Below, piece by piece: positions 14,701 through 23,394 of a DNA stretch of 36,990 bases. This DNA is from Actinomadura formosensis NBRC 14204 (lineage in GTDB: Bacteria; Actinomycetota; Actinomycetes; Streptosporangiales; Streptosporangiaceae). The first letter of the stretch is position 1. Each line of letters starts with the position of its first letter. The notes beneath the pieces are model-generated. The model was not told where the DNA came from and ran no database searches. It saw only the letters and a list, made by a program, of their open reading frames with translations. The translations under genes and the position numbers were made by a program. The stretch spans positions 1 to 36,990 of the forward strand of contig NZ_BCQQ01000069.1 of assembly GCF_001552155.1 (NCBI RefSeq). The letters are read 5' to 3'.

Positions 14701-17469
14701 ATGACCTCCCCCGACACCACGTCGGCCGAGCAGACCCCGGCGCAGCGGTACGCCGCCTATCGCAGGCGCACCGCGGGGCACGGCCCGGCCCTGCTGGACT
14801 TCCGCACCCTGTACGACTTCGAGCTGGACCCGTTCCAGCTTGCGGCGTGCCAGGCGCTGGAGGGCGGCAGCGGCGTCCTGGTCGCCGCGCCCACCGGATC
14901 CGGGAAGACGGTGGTGGGGGAGTTCGCCGTCCACCTCGCGCTCCTCGGCGGCGGCAAGTGCTTCTACACCACGCCGATCAAGGCGCTGTCGAACCAGAAG
15001 TACGCCGACCTCGTCCGCCGGTACGGGCCGCAGAAGGTGGGGCTGCTCACCGGCGACAACAGCGTCAACGGTGAGGCGCCGATCGTCGTGATGACGACCG
15101 AGGTGCTGCGGAACATGCTGTACGCGGGGTCGCAGACCCTCGCGGGGCTCGCGTTCGTGGTGATGGACGAGGTGCATTACCTCGCCGACCGGTTCCGCGG
15201 CGCCGTATGGGAAGAGGTGATCATCCACGTCCCCGACTCGGTGCGGATCGTGGCGCTGTCGGCGACCGTCAGCAACGCCGAGGAGTTCGGCGAGTGGCTG
15301 CAGGCCGTCCGCGGCGACACCGCCGTGATCGTGGACGAGCACCGTCCCGTCCCGCTGTTCCAGCACATGCTCGTCGGCACCCGCCTGTACGACCTGTTCG
15401 TCGACACCGGCAAGGGCAAGGACCGGCAGGCCCGGCTGAACCCGCAGCTCACCCGGATGGCGGTGGAGGAGGTCCGGCGCGCCAAGGTCAACCAGGGGCG
15501 GCGCACCGGGCGGCGGCGGGCGCCGCGCCCGCAGCGGTTCCGGCCCCCGCCGCGGCCGGAGGTGATCGAGCGGCTGGAACGTGCCGGGCTGCTCCCGGCG
15601 ATCACGTTCATCTTCTCCCGCGCCGGCTGCGACACCGCCGTCCTGCAGTGCCTGCACGCCGGGATCCGGCTGACCTCCAAGGAGGAGGCCGAGGAGATCC
15701 GTGCGCACGCCGAGCTGCGCACCGCCGACATCGCCGAGGATGACCTGCGCGTCCTCGGCTACGGCGATTTCCTCGCCGCGCTGGAACGCGGCGTCGCCGC
15801 CCACCACGCGGGGATGCTGCCGACGTTCAAGGAGGTCGTCGAGGAGCTGTTCACCCGCGGGCTGATCAAGGCGGTGTTCGCGACGGAGACGCTCGCGCTC
15901 GGCATCAACATGCCCGCCCGCACCGTGGTGATCGAGAAGCTCGACAAGTGGAACGGCGAGGCCCACGTCGACCTGACGCCCGGTGAGTACACGCAGCTGA
16001 CCGGGCGGGCCGGGCGGCGCGGCATCGACGTGGAGGGCCACGCCGTCGTGGTGTGGGGCCCGAACGTGGACCCGGCGTCGGTCGCCGGGCTCGCCGGCAC
16101 CCGCACCTACCCGCTGAACTCCAGCTTCCGGCCGTCGTACAACATGGCCGTCAACCTGGTGGGCGCCGTCGGGAACGAGCGGGCGCGCACGCTGCTGGAG
16201 GAGTCGTTCGCGCAGTTCCAGGCCGACCGGGCCGTGGTCGGCCTGGCCCGGCAGGTCCACCGCAACGAGGAGGCCCTGGAGGGGTACGCCAAGGCCGCCG
16301 AATGCCATCTCGGCGACTTCATGGAGTACGCGGCGATGCGGCGGCGGCTGTCGGACCGGGAGGCGGAGCTGTCGCGGGAACGGTCCTCGGCGCGGCGTGC
16401 CGAGGCGGCGAGGTCGCTGGAGCATCTGCGGCCCGGCGATGTGATCATCGTGCCGTCGGGGCGGCGGTCGGGTCTCGCGGTCGTCCTCGACCCGGGCGTG
16501 GGGCGCCGCTCGGACGGGCCGGCGCCGCTCGTGCTGACCGTGAACCGGTCGGTGCAGCGGCTGTCGATCCAGGACTTCCCCCGCGCCGTCGACCCCGTCG
16601 ACCGCATCCGCATCCCCAAGTCGTTCAGCCCCCGCAACCCGCAGGACCGCCGCGACCTCGCCGCCACCCTGCGGGGCCGTGTGCCGGACGACGTCCGCGA
16701 GCGGCGCCGCGCGCGCGGCGACTCCGCCGCCACCGACGACGCGGAGATCACCCGGCTGCGCGCCGAGCTGCGCCGCCACCCCGTGCACGGCTGCGACCAG
16801 CGCGAGGACCACGCCCGCTGGGCCGAGCGGTACCACCGGCTGGAGCGGGAGACCGAGCAGCTGCGCCGCCGTGTCGAGGGCCGCTCCCAGGTGATCGCCC
16901 GCACCTTCGACCGGGTGTGCGCGGTGCTGCAGCAGCTCGGTTACCTCGACGGCGACTCCGTCACCGCCGAGGGCCGCCGCCTCGGCCGCATCTACAACGA
17001 GCTGGATCTGCTCACCGCCGAGAGCCTGCGCGCCGGGCTGTGGGAGAAGCTCGGCCACGCCGAGCTGGCCGCGTGCGTGTCGGCGCTGGTGTACGAGTCG
17101 CGGCAGCCCGACGACGCCGCCCCGCCCCGTACCCCGGCCGGGCCCGCGCAGGACGCCCTCGCCGCCATGGTGCGGCTGTGGGGCGAACTGGACGCCGTCG
17201 AGCGCGACAACCGCGTCTCGTTCCTGCGTGAACCCGACCTGGGGTTCGCGTGGACCGCCTACCGGTGGGCGAAGGGCGACGACCTCGACGAGGTGCTGCT
17301 GGAGAGCGACCTGACCGCCGGTGACTTCGTCCGCGCCGTCAAGCAGCTCCTCGACCTGCTCGGGCAGGTCGCCGACGCCTCCCCGGACAACAGCCACGTC
17401 CGCAAGACCGCGCGCCGCGCGATGGACGCCATGCGCCGCGGCGTCGTCGCGTACTCGTCGGTGGCCTAG
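14701..17469 (+). CDS. helY: Ski2-like DEAD/DEAH-box helicase HelY
   Basis: This is an ATP-dependent RNA or DNA helicase of superfamily 2, related to the Ski2/Mtr4 group and to Rv2092c (helY). The 922-aa protein has motif I APTGSGKT (63-70), motif II DEVH (156-159), motif III SAT, and motif VI QLTGRAGRRG. A long C-terminal part contains the DSHCT-like region (ARTFDRVCAVLQQLGYLDGD, GRRLGRIYNELDLLTAE). Its linkage to tatC and pafBC is the same as in mycobacteria. Its physiological substrate is not settled; an RNA-processing role is inferred from family members. It starts at an ATG 7 nt after TAGGCT with no ribosome site. Confidence 0.93.
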   Translation: MTSPDTTSAEQTPAQRYAAYRRRTAGHGPALLDFRTLYDFELDPFQLAACQALEGGSGVLVAAPTGSGKTVVGEFAVHLALLGGGKCFYTTPIKALSNQKYADLVRRYGPQKVGLLTGDNSVNGEAPIVVMTTEVLRNMLYAGSQTLAGLAFVVMDEVHYLADRFRGAVWEEVIIHVPDSVRIVALSATVSNAEEFGEWLQAVRGDTAVIVDEHRPVPLFQHMLVGTRLYDLFVDTGKGKDRQARLNPQLTRMAVEEVRRAKVNQGRRTGRRRAPRPQRFRPPPRPEVIERLERAGLLPAITFIFSRAGCDTAVLQCLHAGIRLTSKEEAEEIRAHAELRTADIAEDDLRVLGYGDFLAALERGVAAHHAGMLPTFKEVVEELFTRGLIKAVFATETLALGINMPARTVVIEKLDKWNGEAHVDLTPGEYTQLTGRAGRRGIDVEGHAVVVWGPNVDPASVAGLAGTRTYPLNSSFRPSYNMAVNLVGAVGNERARTLLEESFAQFQADRAVVGLARQVHRNEEALEGYAKAAECHLGDFMEYAAMRRRLSDREAELSRERSSARRAEAARSLEHLRPGDVIIVPSGRRSGLAVVLDPGVGRRSDGPAPLVLTVNRSVQRLSIQDFPRAVDPVDRIRIPKSFSPRNPQDRRDLAATLRGRVPDDVRERRRARGDSAATDDAEITRLRAELRRHPVHGCDQREDHARWAERYHRLERETEQLRRRVEGRSQVIARTFDRVCAVLQQLGYLDGDSVTAEGRRLGRIYNELDLLTAESLRAGLWEKLGHAELAACVSALVYESRQPDDAAPPRTPAGPAQDALAAMVRLWGELDAVERDNRVSFLREPDLGFAWTAYRWAKGDDLDEVLLESDLTAGDFVRAVKQLLDLLGQVADASPDNSHVRKTARRAMDAMRRGVVAYSSVA

Positions 17470-17542
17470 CCGCCGTCACGCGGGTGGTACACGGCGCAGA
17501 CCTGATCAGGCCAAACCAGAAGAAACCATCCCGAGCCGGCGT

Positions 17543-17571
17543 GTCCGATGTCACAATCTGGACGTCCGATG
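17543..17571. repeat. Direct octamer repeat in the helY downstream gap
   Basis: GTCCGATG occurs at 17543-17550 and again at 17564-17571, starts 21 nt apart, or two helical turns. A -10-like CACAAT (17552-17557) lies between the copies. They could be regulator half-sites for the next gene. The rest of the 154-nt gap shows nothing else I can name. Confidence 0.35.
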
Positions 17572-17623
17572 ACCCGCCGGGGGAAGCCGGGTCCATCCGT
17601 GGAACACGAGAAAGGCCCCGACC

Positions 17624-17983
17624 GTGGCCATCCGTGACAAGATGCGCGCCAACGCGGCCCATGTCCTGCAGCCGGGCGAGAACATCCAGGCGGTGTTCAG
17701 CGCCCAGCCGACCGACCCGTACCTCGCCCTGTTCTTCTGGCTCACCCTTTTCGCCAACGTCTACCGCGTCATCGTGGTCACCGACCGCCGCATCCTCGTG
17801 TGCCGGTCCGGGCGGCTGCGCATGACCCCGGTCACCGAGGTGCTGCGCGAACTGCCCCGCAGTACCCGCATCGGGTCGCCCAGCGGCCTGTGGTGGTACT
17901 GCGAGACCCTCGGCGAGAGGCTCTACGTCCACAAGCGGTTCCACACGGACATCAACGCCGCCGACGGCGTCGCCGCCGCCTGA
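17624..17983 (+). CDS. Small PH-like actinobacterial protein
   Basis: The 119-aa protein is MAIRDKMRANAAHVLQPGE, then a hydrophobic stretch (LALFFWLTLFANVYRVIVVTDRRILVC), then RELPRSTRIGSPSGLWWYC and VHKRFHTDINAADG. I recognise it as a family widespread in actinobacteria, resembling bacterial PH-like domains (the YRVIVVTDRRILV strand is typical). No function is known. The hydrophobic segment could be a membrane helix or buried strands. The GTG start is supported by GAGAAAGG upstream. A strong hairpin follows 15 nt after the stop. Confidence 0.75.
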   Translation: MAIRDKMRANAAHVLQPGENIQAVFSAQPTDPYLALFFWLTLFANVYRVIVVTDRRILVCRSGRLRMTPVTEVLRELPRSTRIGSPSGLWWYCETLGERLYVHKRFHTDINAADGVAAA

Positions 17984-17998
17984 CCCGCACCGTGCCGA

Positions 17999-18028
17999 GG
18001 GGCGCCCTCCCGCCGGGGAGGGCGCCCC
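17999..18028 (+). terminator. Perfect GC-rich terminator hairpin
   Basis: Arms GGGGCGCCCTCC (17999-18010) and GGAGGGCGCCCC (18017-18028) pair over all 12 bp with a 6-nt loop. It closes the PH-like gene and isolates the following ABC operon. No U-tract. Confidence 0.75.
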
Positions 18029-18114
18029 GGCGTGTCCGGACCGGGCGCCGCCGCCCTACTTTGGTCGTAGGCGGATCGGCGTCCAGGAGGATCCGGGCGG
18101 GGCACCGGGCGCGC

Positions 18115-18132
18115 TAGTGTGATCACGATCAC
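18115..18132 (+). promoter_or_regulatory. -10 candidate and overlapping inverted repeat before the ABC exporter
   Basis: TAGTGT (18115-18120) overlaps the start of GTGATC-AC-GATCAC (18119-18132), an inverted repeat with 6-bp arms. The dyad would cover the transcription start, as expected for a repressor site. The regulator is not known and no regulator gene is adjacent. Confidence 0.4.
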
Positions 18133-18165
18133 GGACCTGCCGCCGAACCAGCCCGGGAAGTGCGA

Positions 18166-19146
18166 ATGATCGAGGCGGAGAACCTCACCAAGCGCTACGG
18201 CGACAAGACCGCCGTGGACGACCTGTCGTTCACGGTCGTGCCCGGCCGGGTGACCGGGTTCCTCGGCCCGAACGGCGCGGGGAAGTCGACCACCATGCGG
18301 CTGCTGCTCGGCCTCGACCGGCCCGACCGCGGCGACGCCCGCATCCACGGCCGCCACTACCGCGACCTGAACGCGCCGCTGCGCGTCGTCGGGGCGCTGC
18401 TGGAGGCGCGGGCCGTGCACACCGGCCGCAGCGCCTACAACCATCTGCTGTGCCTGGCGCAGACGCAGGGCATCGGCCGGAAACGCGTCGAGGAGGTCGT
18501 CGAGCTCGTCGGGCTCGCCGGCGCCGCCCGCAAACGCGCCGGCGGGTTCTCCCTCGGCATGGGGCAGCGGCTCGGCATCGCCGCCGCGCTGCTCGGCGAC
18601 CCGTCCGTGCTGGTCCTGGACGAGCCCGTCAACGGGCTGGACCCCGAGGGCATCGTGTGGGTCCGCACCCTCATGCAGCGGCTCGCCGCCGAGGGGCGGA
18701 CCGTGTTCGTCTCCAGCCATCTGATGAACGAGATGGCCGTCACCGCCGAGCACCTCATCGTCATCGGCCGCGGCCGGCTGATCGCCGACTGCTCCACCGA
18801 GGAGTTCATCGAGCGCAGCACCGAGAAGACCGTGACGGTGCGCAGCCCGGACGCCGCGCGGCTCGCCGACATCGTCGCCGCCGAGGGCGGCAAGGCCGCC
18901 CCGGGCGACGACGGGCTGCTCACCGTGACCAACATGGAGGCGCCCCGCGTCGGGGAGCTCGCCGCCGCCGAGGGGATCGTCCTGCACGAGCTCACCCCGA
19001 CCCGCGGCTCCCTGGAGACGGCGTTCATGGAACTGACCCGTGAGAGCGTCGAGTACGGCGCCGCCGCCGGAGCCGTCCCCGCTCCCGGCCCTGCTCCCGG
19101 CGCGGTGCCCGGGATTGTCCCGAGTGAGGAGGGGGAGCCCCGATGA
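18166..19146 (+). CDS. ABC-2 type transporter ATP-binding protein
   Basis: This is the ATPase half of an exporter of the DrrA/BcrA type. The 326-aa protein has Walker A GPNGAGKST, a signature reading LGMGQR in place of LSGGQ (usual for this subfamily), Walker B VLVLDEP, D-loop NGLDPEG and the H-loop histidine in SSHLMNEM. A C-terminal accessory domain follows the ATPase and ends in an Ala/Pro/Gly-rich tail. ATG 18166 is preferred because GGGAAG lies 5 nt before it; GTG 18160 falls within that site. The stop overlaps the permease start (ATGA). The substrate cannot be told; many relatives confer resistance to drugs or antimicrobial peptides. Confidence 0.9.
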   Translation: MIEAENLTKRYGDKTAVDDLSFTVVPGRVTGFLGPNGAGKSTTMRLLLGLDRPDRGDARIHGRHYRDLNAPLRVVGALLEARAVHTGRSAYNHLLCLAQTQGIGRKRVEEVVELVGLAGAARKRAGGFSLGMGQRLGIAAALLGDPSVLVLDEPVNGLDPEGIVWVRTLMQRLAAEGRTVFVSSHLMNEMAVTAEHLIVIGRGRLIADCSTEEFIERSTEKTVTVRSPDAARLADIVAAEGGKAAPGDDGLLTVTNMEAPRVGELAAAEGIVLHELTPTRGSLETAFMELTRESVEYGAAAGAVPAPGPAPGAVPGIVPSEEGEPR

Positions 19147-19976
19147 CCACGGCCACCGCCAAGCCCGCCACGGGCCCGGCCGGCTACGACCGGCCCGGCT
19201 TCGGGCGGGTGATGCTCGCCGAATGGACGAAGATCCGCACGGTCCGGTCCACGCTGTGGTCGCTGATCCTGCTCATCGTCCTCGACATCGGCTTCACCGC
19301 GCTGTTCGTCGGCCTCACCATGGCGCAGTGGGACAAGACCGACCCCGGCGACCGCGCCCGGATCGCCGCCGACCCGGTCAGCTTCATCCTCGGCAGCGGG
19401 TTCTTCCTCGGCCAGCTCACCATCTGCGTCCTCGGCGTGCTGGTGATCGCCTCGGAGTACTCCACCGGGATGATCCGGGCCAGCCTGCTCGCGGTCCCGC
19501 GGCGGCTGCCGATGCTGTGGGCCAAGGCCCTGGTGTTCGCGCTGGTCGTCCTGGTCCTCGGCGTCGCGGTGTCGTTCGTGTCGTTCTTCGTCGGCGCGGC
19601 GATCATCGGGGACAGGATGGAGGTCTCGCTCGGCGACGAGGGCGTGCTGCGCGCCGTCATCGGCGGCGGCCTCTACCTGGCGATGCTCGGCCTGTTCGCG
19701 CTCGCCATCGGCGCGATCGTCCGGCACACCGCCGGCGGCATCACCGGCGTGATCGGGTTCGTCCTCGTGCTGGCGCCGCTCGCCGCGCTGCTGCCCGGCA
19801 GCATCGGCGAACACGTCCACGCCTACCTGCCGTCCGAGGCGGGCACCCTGATCGCCAAGGCCCACCAGGGCCAGGACGACCTGCTCACCCCCTGGCAGGG
19901 GTACGGCGTCTTCGCGCTCTGGACGTTCGCGCTGCTCGCCCTCGCCGCGTTCCTGCTCAACCGCAGGGACGCCTGA
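19143..19976 (+). CDS. ABC-2 type transporter permease
   Basis: This is the membrane partner of the preceding ATPase. The 277-aa protein starts with a cytosolic segment containing the typical AEWTKIRTVRSTLWSL lead-in. About six membrane helices follow, including LILLIVLDIGFTALFVGLT and the FFLGQLTICVLGVLVIASEYSTGMIR segment that characterises ABC-2 permeases. It ends in LNRRDA. Translation is coupled to the ATPase by a 4-nt overlap. The gene runs toward the oppositely oriented SRPBCC gene with only 8 nt between the two stops. Confidence 0.88.
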   Translation: MTTATAKPATGPAGYDRPGFGRVMLAEWTKIRTVRSTLWSLILLIVLDIGFTALFVGLTMAQWDKTDPGDRARIAADPVSFILGSGFFLGQLTICVLGVLVIASEYSTGMIRASLLAVPRRLPMLWAKALVFALVVLVLGVAVSFVSFFVGAAIIGDRMEVSLGDEGVLRAVIGGGLYLAMLGLFALAIGAIVRHTAGGITGVIGFVLVLAPLAALLPGSIGEHVHAYLPSEAGTLIAKAHQGQDDLLTPWQGYGVFALWTFALLALAAFLLNRRDA

Positions 19977-19984
19977 GCACCCGG

Positions 19985-20722
19985 TCAGGTGTAGAGGGCG
20001 TTCAGCCAGTCCTGCCACGCCTTCTGCGCCTGCTCGCGCGAGGCGGCGGCGTCCGGCGCGAACCGGTGCAGCGCGATCCCGACCGGGCCGCCCCACGCGT
20101 CCCGGCCGAAGAACCGGTACATCGCGTCGCCGGTGCGCAGCCCGACGAAGTGCTCGGTGCGGTAGTCGAGCACCGCGTCCACCGGGCCCGTGCCCGGCAG
20201 GTCCACCCGCACCGTGTCGCCCTCGGCGGCGCCGCCGAGGGCGAGCGCCCGGGTGGCCGCCGCGAACGAGCCCTTCCGCATCGACGCCTCCGGGCCCTGG
20301 ACGTCGGAGTGCGTCGCCCGCCGCCCGGGGAAGTGCAGCAGGTACTGCCGCAGCGTGTGCAGGTAGAAGTCGGTGTGCTTGCTCGCGCCGTCGTACTGGT
20401 CGTCCCAGTCGCCGGTGAAGATGCCGCTGTGCACGTAGCGGACCCAGGCCCGCCCGCCCTCGCGCGGCTCGATCAGCGTGTCGAGCCGGTTGAGTGTCTG
20501 CGGGAGCCCGTGGATGCCGTCCAGGTCCTCCTCACGGCTGGTCAGCCGGTGCGGCGGATCCCAGGTGGTGACGGCCCCGCCGGCTCCGGCCGAGCCGCCC
20601 TCGCGCGGCTCGTACTCCAGCGGCCACAGCCACCCGGCCGTGCCCGTGGTGATCGCCTCCCACACCTGCTGCGGGGACGCGTCGACCTCGTACTCGCGGA
20701 CGATCTCAAATTCCCTGCCCAT
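19985..20722 (-). CDS. SRPBCC (AHSA1-like) domain protein
   Basis: The 245-aa protein begins MGREFEIVREYEVDASPQQVWEAI, the classic opening of the START-like AHSA1 family, followed by TGTAGWLWPLEYEPREGG and VTTWDPPHRL. Such domains bind hydrophobic ligands or act as co-chaperones. The C-terminal hundred residues form a second, less typical part (ATHSDVQGPEAS, then AVLDYRTEHFVGLRTGDAMYRFFGRDAWGG). A strong GAGGAGGG ribosome site precedes the ATG. It lies 17 nt after the ArsR-type regulator gene and is surely in its operon, a pairing common in actinobacteria. The ligand is unknown. Confidence 0.85.
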   Translation of the reverse strand: MGREFEIVREYEVDASPQQVWEAITTGTAGWLWPLEYEPREGGSAGAGGAVTTWDPPHRLTSREEDLDGIHGLPQTLNRLDTLIEPREGGRAWVRYVHSGIFTGDWDDQYDGASKHTDFYLHTLRQYLLHFPGRRATHSDVQGPEASMRKGSFAAATRALALGGAAEGDTVRVDLPGTGPVDAVLDYRTEHFVGLRTGDAMYRFFGRDAWGGPVGIALHRFAPDAAASREQAQKAWQDWLNALYT

Positions 20723-20739
20723 GATGCCCTCCTCGCCTT

Positions 20740-21405
20740 TCAGGCTTCGATCCGCCCGGCGGCGCCTGGCCGTTCCCCCGCCGGTGCCCCGGGCCCGCCG
20801 CCCGGTGATGCGCTGTCCGGTGATCCGGTCTTCAGCGCGGGATGGACGGCGATGACGACGCGGTGCGCGCGGCCGCCCGCCGCCGATCCGTCGTGGTATT
20901 TGCGGACGAGCGCGCCGACCCCGGCGGTCAGCTCCTCGATGAACGCCGCCCGGTCCGCCGCCGAGGCGAACCGGACCTCCCCGTCCAGCGCGTAGGTCGC
21001 CAGCGGCCGGCCCGCCCGCGCCGCCCCGTTGATCAGGGCGCCCACGTCGCGGACCAGCCGCGCCGCGATCGCCAGCAGCCACCGCGCCGACAGCGCGTCG
21101 CGGTGCCGCTCCGGGTCGGGCTGCAGCGTCGCCAGCGCCAGCGGGGAGATGACGTAGGACGCCGCCGTGGCCCGCATCAGCCGCTCGGTCATGTTGCCCT
21201 TGCGGCGCTCGCCGACCAGCTCGACCAGGCCGTGCCGCTCCAGTGTCCGCAGGTGGTAGTTGACCTTCTGCCGGGGCAGCCCGACCCGCGCCGCCAGCGC
21301 GGCCGCCGACATCGGCTCGCCCAGCTCGGCCAGCAGCCGCGCCCGCATGGGGTCAAGGGAGGCGGCCGCGGCCTCCGGGTCCTCGATCACCGTCACGTCC
21401 AGCAT
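20740..21405 (-). CDS. ArsR-type winged-helix transcriptional regulator
   Basis: The 221-aa protein has an N-terminal winged helix (LDPMRARLLAELGEPMSAAALAARVGLPRQKVNYHLRTLERHGLVELVGERRKGN), typical of ArsR-like regulators paired with AHSA1 proteins. No metal-binding cysteine motif is seen. The C-terminal half probably senses a ligand or mediates dimer contacts, and ends in a Pro/Gly-rich tail. ATG 21405 is chosen over an upstream in-frame start at 21441 because the promoter elements TTGACA and CATGAT lie in that interval and end 6 nt before the ATG, so the transcript may be leaderless. A near-palindrome covers the -35. Confidence 0.85.
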   Translation of the reverse strand: MLDVTVIEDPEAAAASLDPMRARLLAELGEPMSAAALAARVGLPRQKVNYHLRTLERHGLVELVGERRKGNMTERLMRATAASYVISPLALATLQPDPERHRDALSARWLLAIAARLVRDVGALINGAARAGRPLATYALDGEVRFASAADRAAFIEELTAGVGALVRKYHDGSAAGGRAHRVVIAVHPALKTGSPDSASPGGGPGAPAGERPGAAGRIEA

Positions 21406-21411
21406 GCGTCC

Positions 21412-21441
21412 ATCATGGCCACCGACAAATCGAATTGTCAA
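21412..21441 (-). promoter_or_regulatory. Promoter and operator-like palindrome of the arsR-type gene
   Basis: On the - strand, TTGACA (21441-21436), an 18-nt spacer and CATGAT (21417-21412) lie 6 nt before the ATG. GACAAATCGAATTGTC (21424-21439, + strand) is a 16-bp palindrome with one mismatched pair, overlapping the -35 and spacer. This is a textbook place for autorepression. Confidence 0.6.
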
Positions 21442-21527
21442 GACAGGTTTTTTGGTCGGTGGGCCGGTGGGCCGGCGGCCGGCGGATCGGCCCGGGTCAT
21501 CGGCCGCCTCCCGGGTAGTGGACGGGC

Positions 21528-23297
21528 ATGGTGAACGACCCCGGAACCCACGCCTGCCTCCCGAAGGCCCTGCGCGACTACGCCCTCATCGCCGACGGTG
21601 AACGCGGCGTCCTCGTCGGCCCGCACGGCGAGTACGCGTGGATGTGCTTCCCGCACTGGGACTCCGCGCCGGTGTTCGCGAGCCTGCTCGGCGGGCCCGG
21701 CGGCTACCTCCTCCAGCCCGACTGCGAGCGGTTCGTCTGGGGCGGCTACTACGAGGACCGCGGCCTCATCTGGCGCAGCCGGTGGGTGACCGGCGCGGGC
21801 TCCATCGTCGAATGCCGCGAGGCGCTCGCCCGCCCCGCCCGCCGCGACCGCGCGGTGATCCTGCGCCGGTGCCGGGCGGTGCGCGGCGGCGCTCGCGTGC
21901 GCGTCCTGCTGGACGTCCGCGCCGGCGGCCCGCGGATGCGGAACCTGCACCACCACGACCCGGACTGGACGGCCCGCAGCGGCGGCACCCGGATCCGCTG
22001 GCGCGGCGCCGACGAGGCGCTCGTCCGCGAAGGACCGGGCGGCGGCGCCGCCCTCGCCGTCACCTTCGACCTCGCCGAGGGGGAGTCCCGCGACCTCGTT
22101 CTGGAACTCGACGGCGGCGCCCCCGCGCAGCCCCCGGCGGACCTGGACCCGGACGCGCTCTGGGACGCCACCGAACGCGACTGGCGCCGGGCCGTGCCGT
22201 CCTGCGGCGACACCATCGCCCCGCGCGACGCCCGCCTCGCCTACTCGGTGCTGACCGGCCTGACCAGCCAGGCCGGCGGCATGGCCGCCGCGGCCACCAC
22301 CGCGCTGCCCGAGCGCTCCGACCGGGGCCGCAACTTCGACTACCGCTACGCCTGGCTCCGCGACCAGGCATTCGCCGGCCACGCCGTCGCCGCGCACGGC
22401 GGCCCCCCGCACCTGCTGCGCACCGCCGCCGGGTTCGCCGCCGCCCGCATCCTCGCGGACGGCGACCGGCTCCGCCCCGCCTACACCGTCACCGGCGGGC
22501 CGGTGCCGCGGCAGCGGGACAGCGGCCTGCCCGGCTACCCCGGCGGCACCGCCGTCACCGGCAACCGGGCGAGGGGGCAGTGGCAGCTCGACGCTCTAGG
22601 CGAGTCGCTGCTGCTGCTCGCCGTCGCCGCCGAACACGACCGCGCCGACCCCGACATCCGCAAGGCCGCCCGCGTCGCCGCCGACGTCATCGGCCGGCGC
22701 TGGAGCGAGCCGGGCGCCGGCATCTGGGAGACCGAGGACCGGCTCTGGACGCACTCGCGGCTGATGTGCGTCGCGGGGCTGCGGCGGGCCGCCCGCGTCC
22801 TCGCCGGTCCCGCCGAGACCGCCGCCTGGAACTCCCTCGCCGACGCCGTCCTCGCCGAGACCGGCCGCACCGCGCTCGGCCCCGGCGGCCGCTGGAAACG
22901 CGCCACCGACGACGACCGCGTCGACGCCGCCCTGCTCATTCCGCCGCTGCGCGGCGCGCTGCCCGCCGGCGATCCCCGCACCGCCGCGACGCTGCGGGCC
23001 GTCCGCGCCGACCTGGTCGAGGAGGGCTTCGTCTACCGGTACCGGGTCGGCGGCGAGCCGCTCGGCGTCGCCGAGGGCGCCTTCACCCTGTGCGGCTTCT
23101 TCCTCGCCCTCGCCGAGCACCGGCAGGGCGAGACCGCCCGCGCCCTCGGCACCTTCGAGCGGACCCGGTCGGGGGCCGCGACCAGCGGCCTGTTCGCCGA
23201 GGAGTACGACGTCAAGCAGCGCCAACTGCGCGGCAACATCCCGCAGGCGTTCGTCCACGCCCTCCTGCTGGAGACCGCCAGCCGCCTCGCCGGCTGA
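21528..23297 (+). CDS. Glycoside hydrolase family 15 protein
   Basis: A 589-aa cytosolic enzyme of the glucoamylase/trehalase-like GH15 group. The N-terminal beta-sandwich domain opens ALIADGERGVLVGPHGEYAWMCFPHWDSAPVF. The (alpha/alpha)6 catalytic domain contains RNFDYRYAWLRDQAF. The putative acid glutamate is in GAGIWETED, followed by THSRLMC. The putative base glutamate is in GLFAEEYDVKQRQLRGNIPQAF. Related actinobacterial proteins include trehalose-cleaving enzymes, so trehalase is possible, but the substrate cannot be fixed. There is no signal peptide. The ATG lacks a ribosome site; TAGTGG lies 6 nt upstream. Confidence 0.88.
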   Translation: MVNDPGTHACLPKALRDYALIADGERGVLVGPHGEYAWMCFPHWDSAPVFASLLGGPGGYLLQPDCERFVWGGYYEDRGLIWRSRWVTGAGSIVECREALARPARRDRAVILRRCRAVRGGARVRVLLDVRAGGPRMRNLHHHDPDWTARSGGTRIRWRGADEALVREGPGGGAALAVTFDLAEGESRDLVLELDGGAPAQPPADLDPDALWDATERDWRRAVPSCGDTIAPRDARLAYSVLTGLTSQAGGMAAAATTALPERSDRGRNFDYRYAWLRDQAFAGHAVAAHGGPPHLLRTAAGFAAARILADGDRLRPAYTVTGGPVPRQRDSGLPGYPGGTAVTGNRARGQWQLDALGESLLLLAVAAEHDRADPDIRKAARVAADVIGRRWSEPGAGIWETEDRLWTHSRLMCVAGLRRAARVLAGPAETAAWNSLADAVLAETGRTALGPGGRWKRATDDDRVDAALLIPPLRGALPAGDPRTAATLRAVRADLVEEGFVYRYRVGGEPLGVAEGAFTLCGFFLALAEHRQGETARALGTFERTRSGAATSGLFAEEYDVKQRQLRGNIPQAFVHALLLETASRLAG

Positions 23298-23394
23298 ACG
23301 CGGTGCCGGGCCCCGGCGGCGCCCGCCCCCGTCACCTCGCCGAACTGCTCCCGAAGACCGGGACCGATGACCGACCGGAACGCTCCGGGCCGTA

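Noticed and set aside
13381..17397. A 1338-codon reverse-strand frame opposite tatA, tatC and helY
   Set aside because: Antisense shadow with Arg/Gly/Pro/Ala-rich composition and no domain pattern; the + strand genes have full motif sets.
21406..21435. PafBC-type damage promoter before the arsR-type gene
   Set aside because: The - strand contains TTGTCGGTG, like the known motif, but the required TANNNT 8 nt later is GGACGC.
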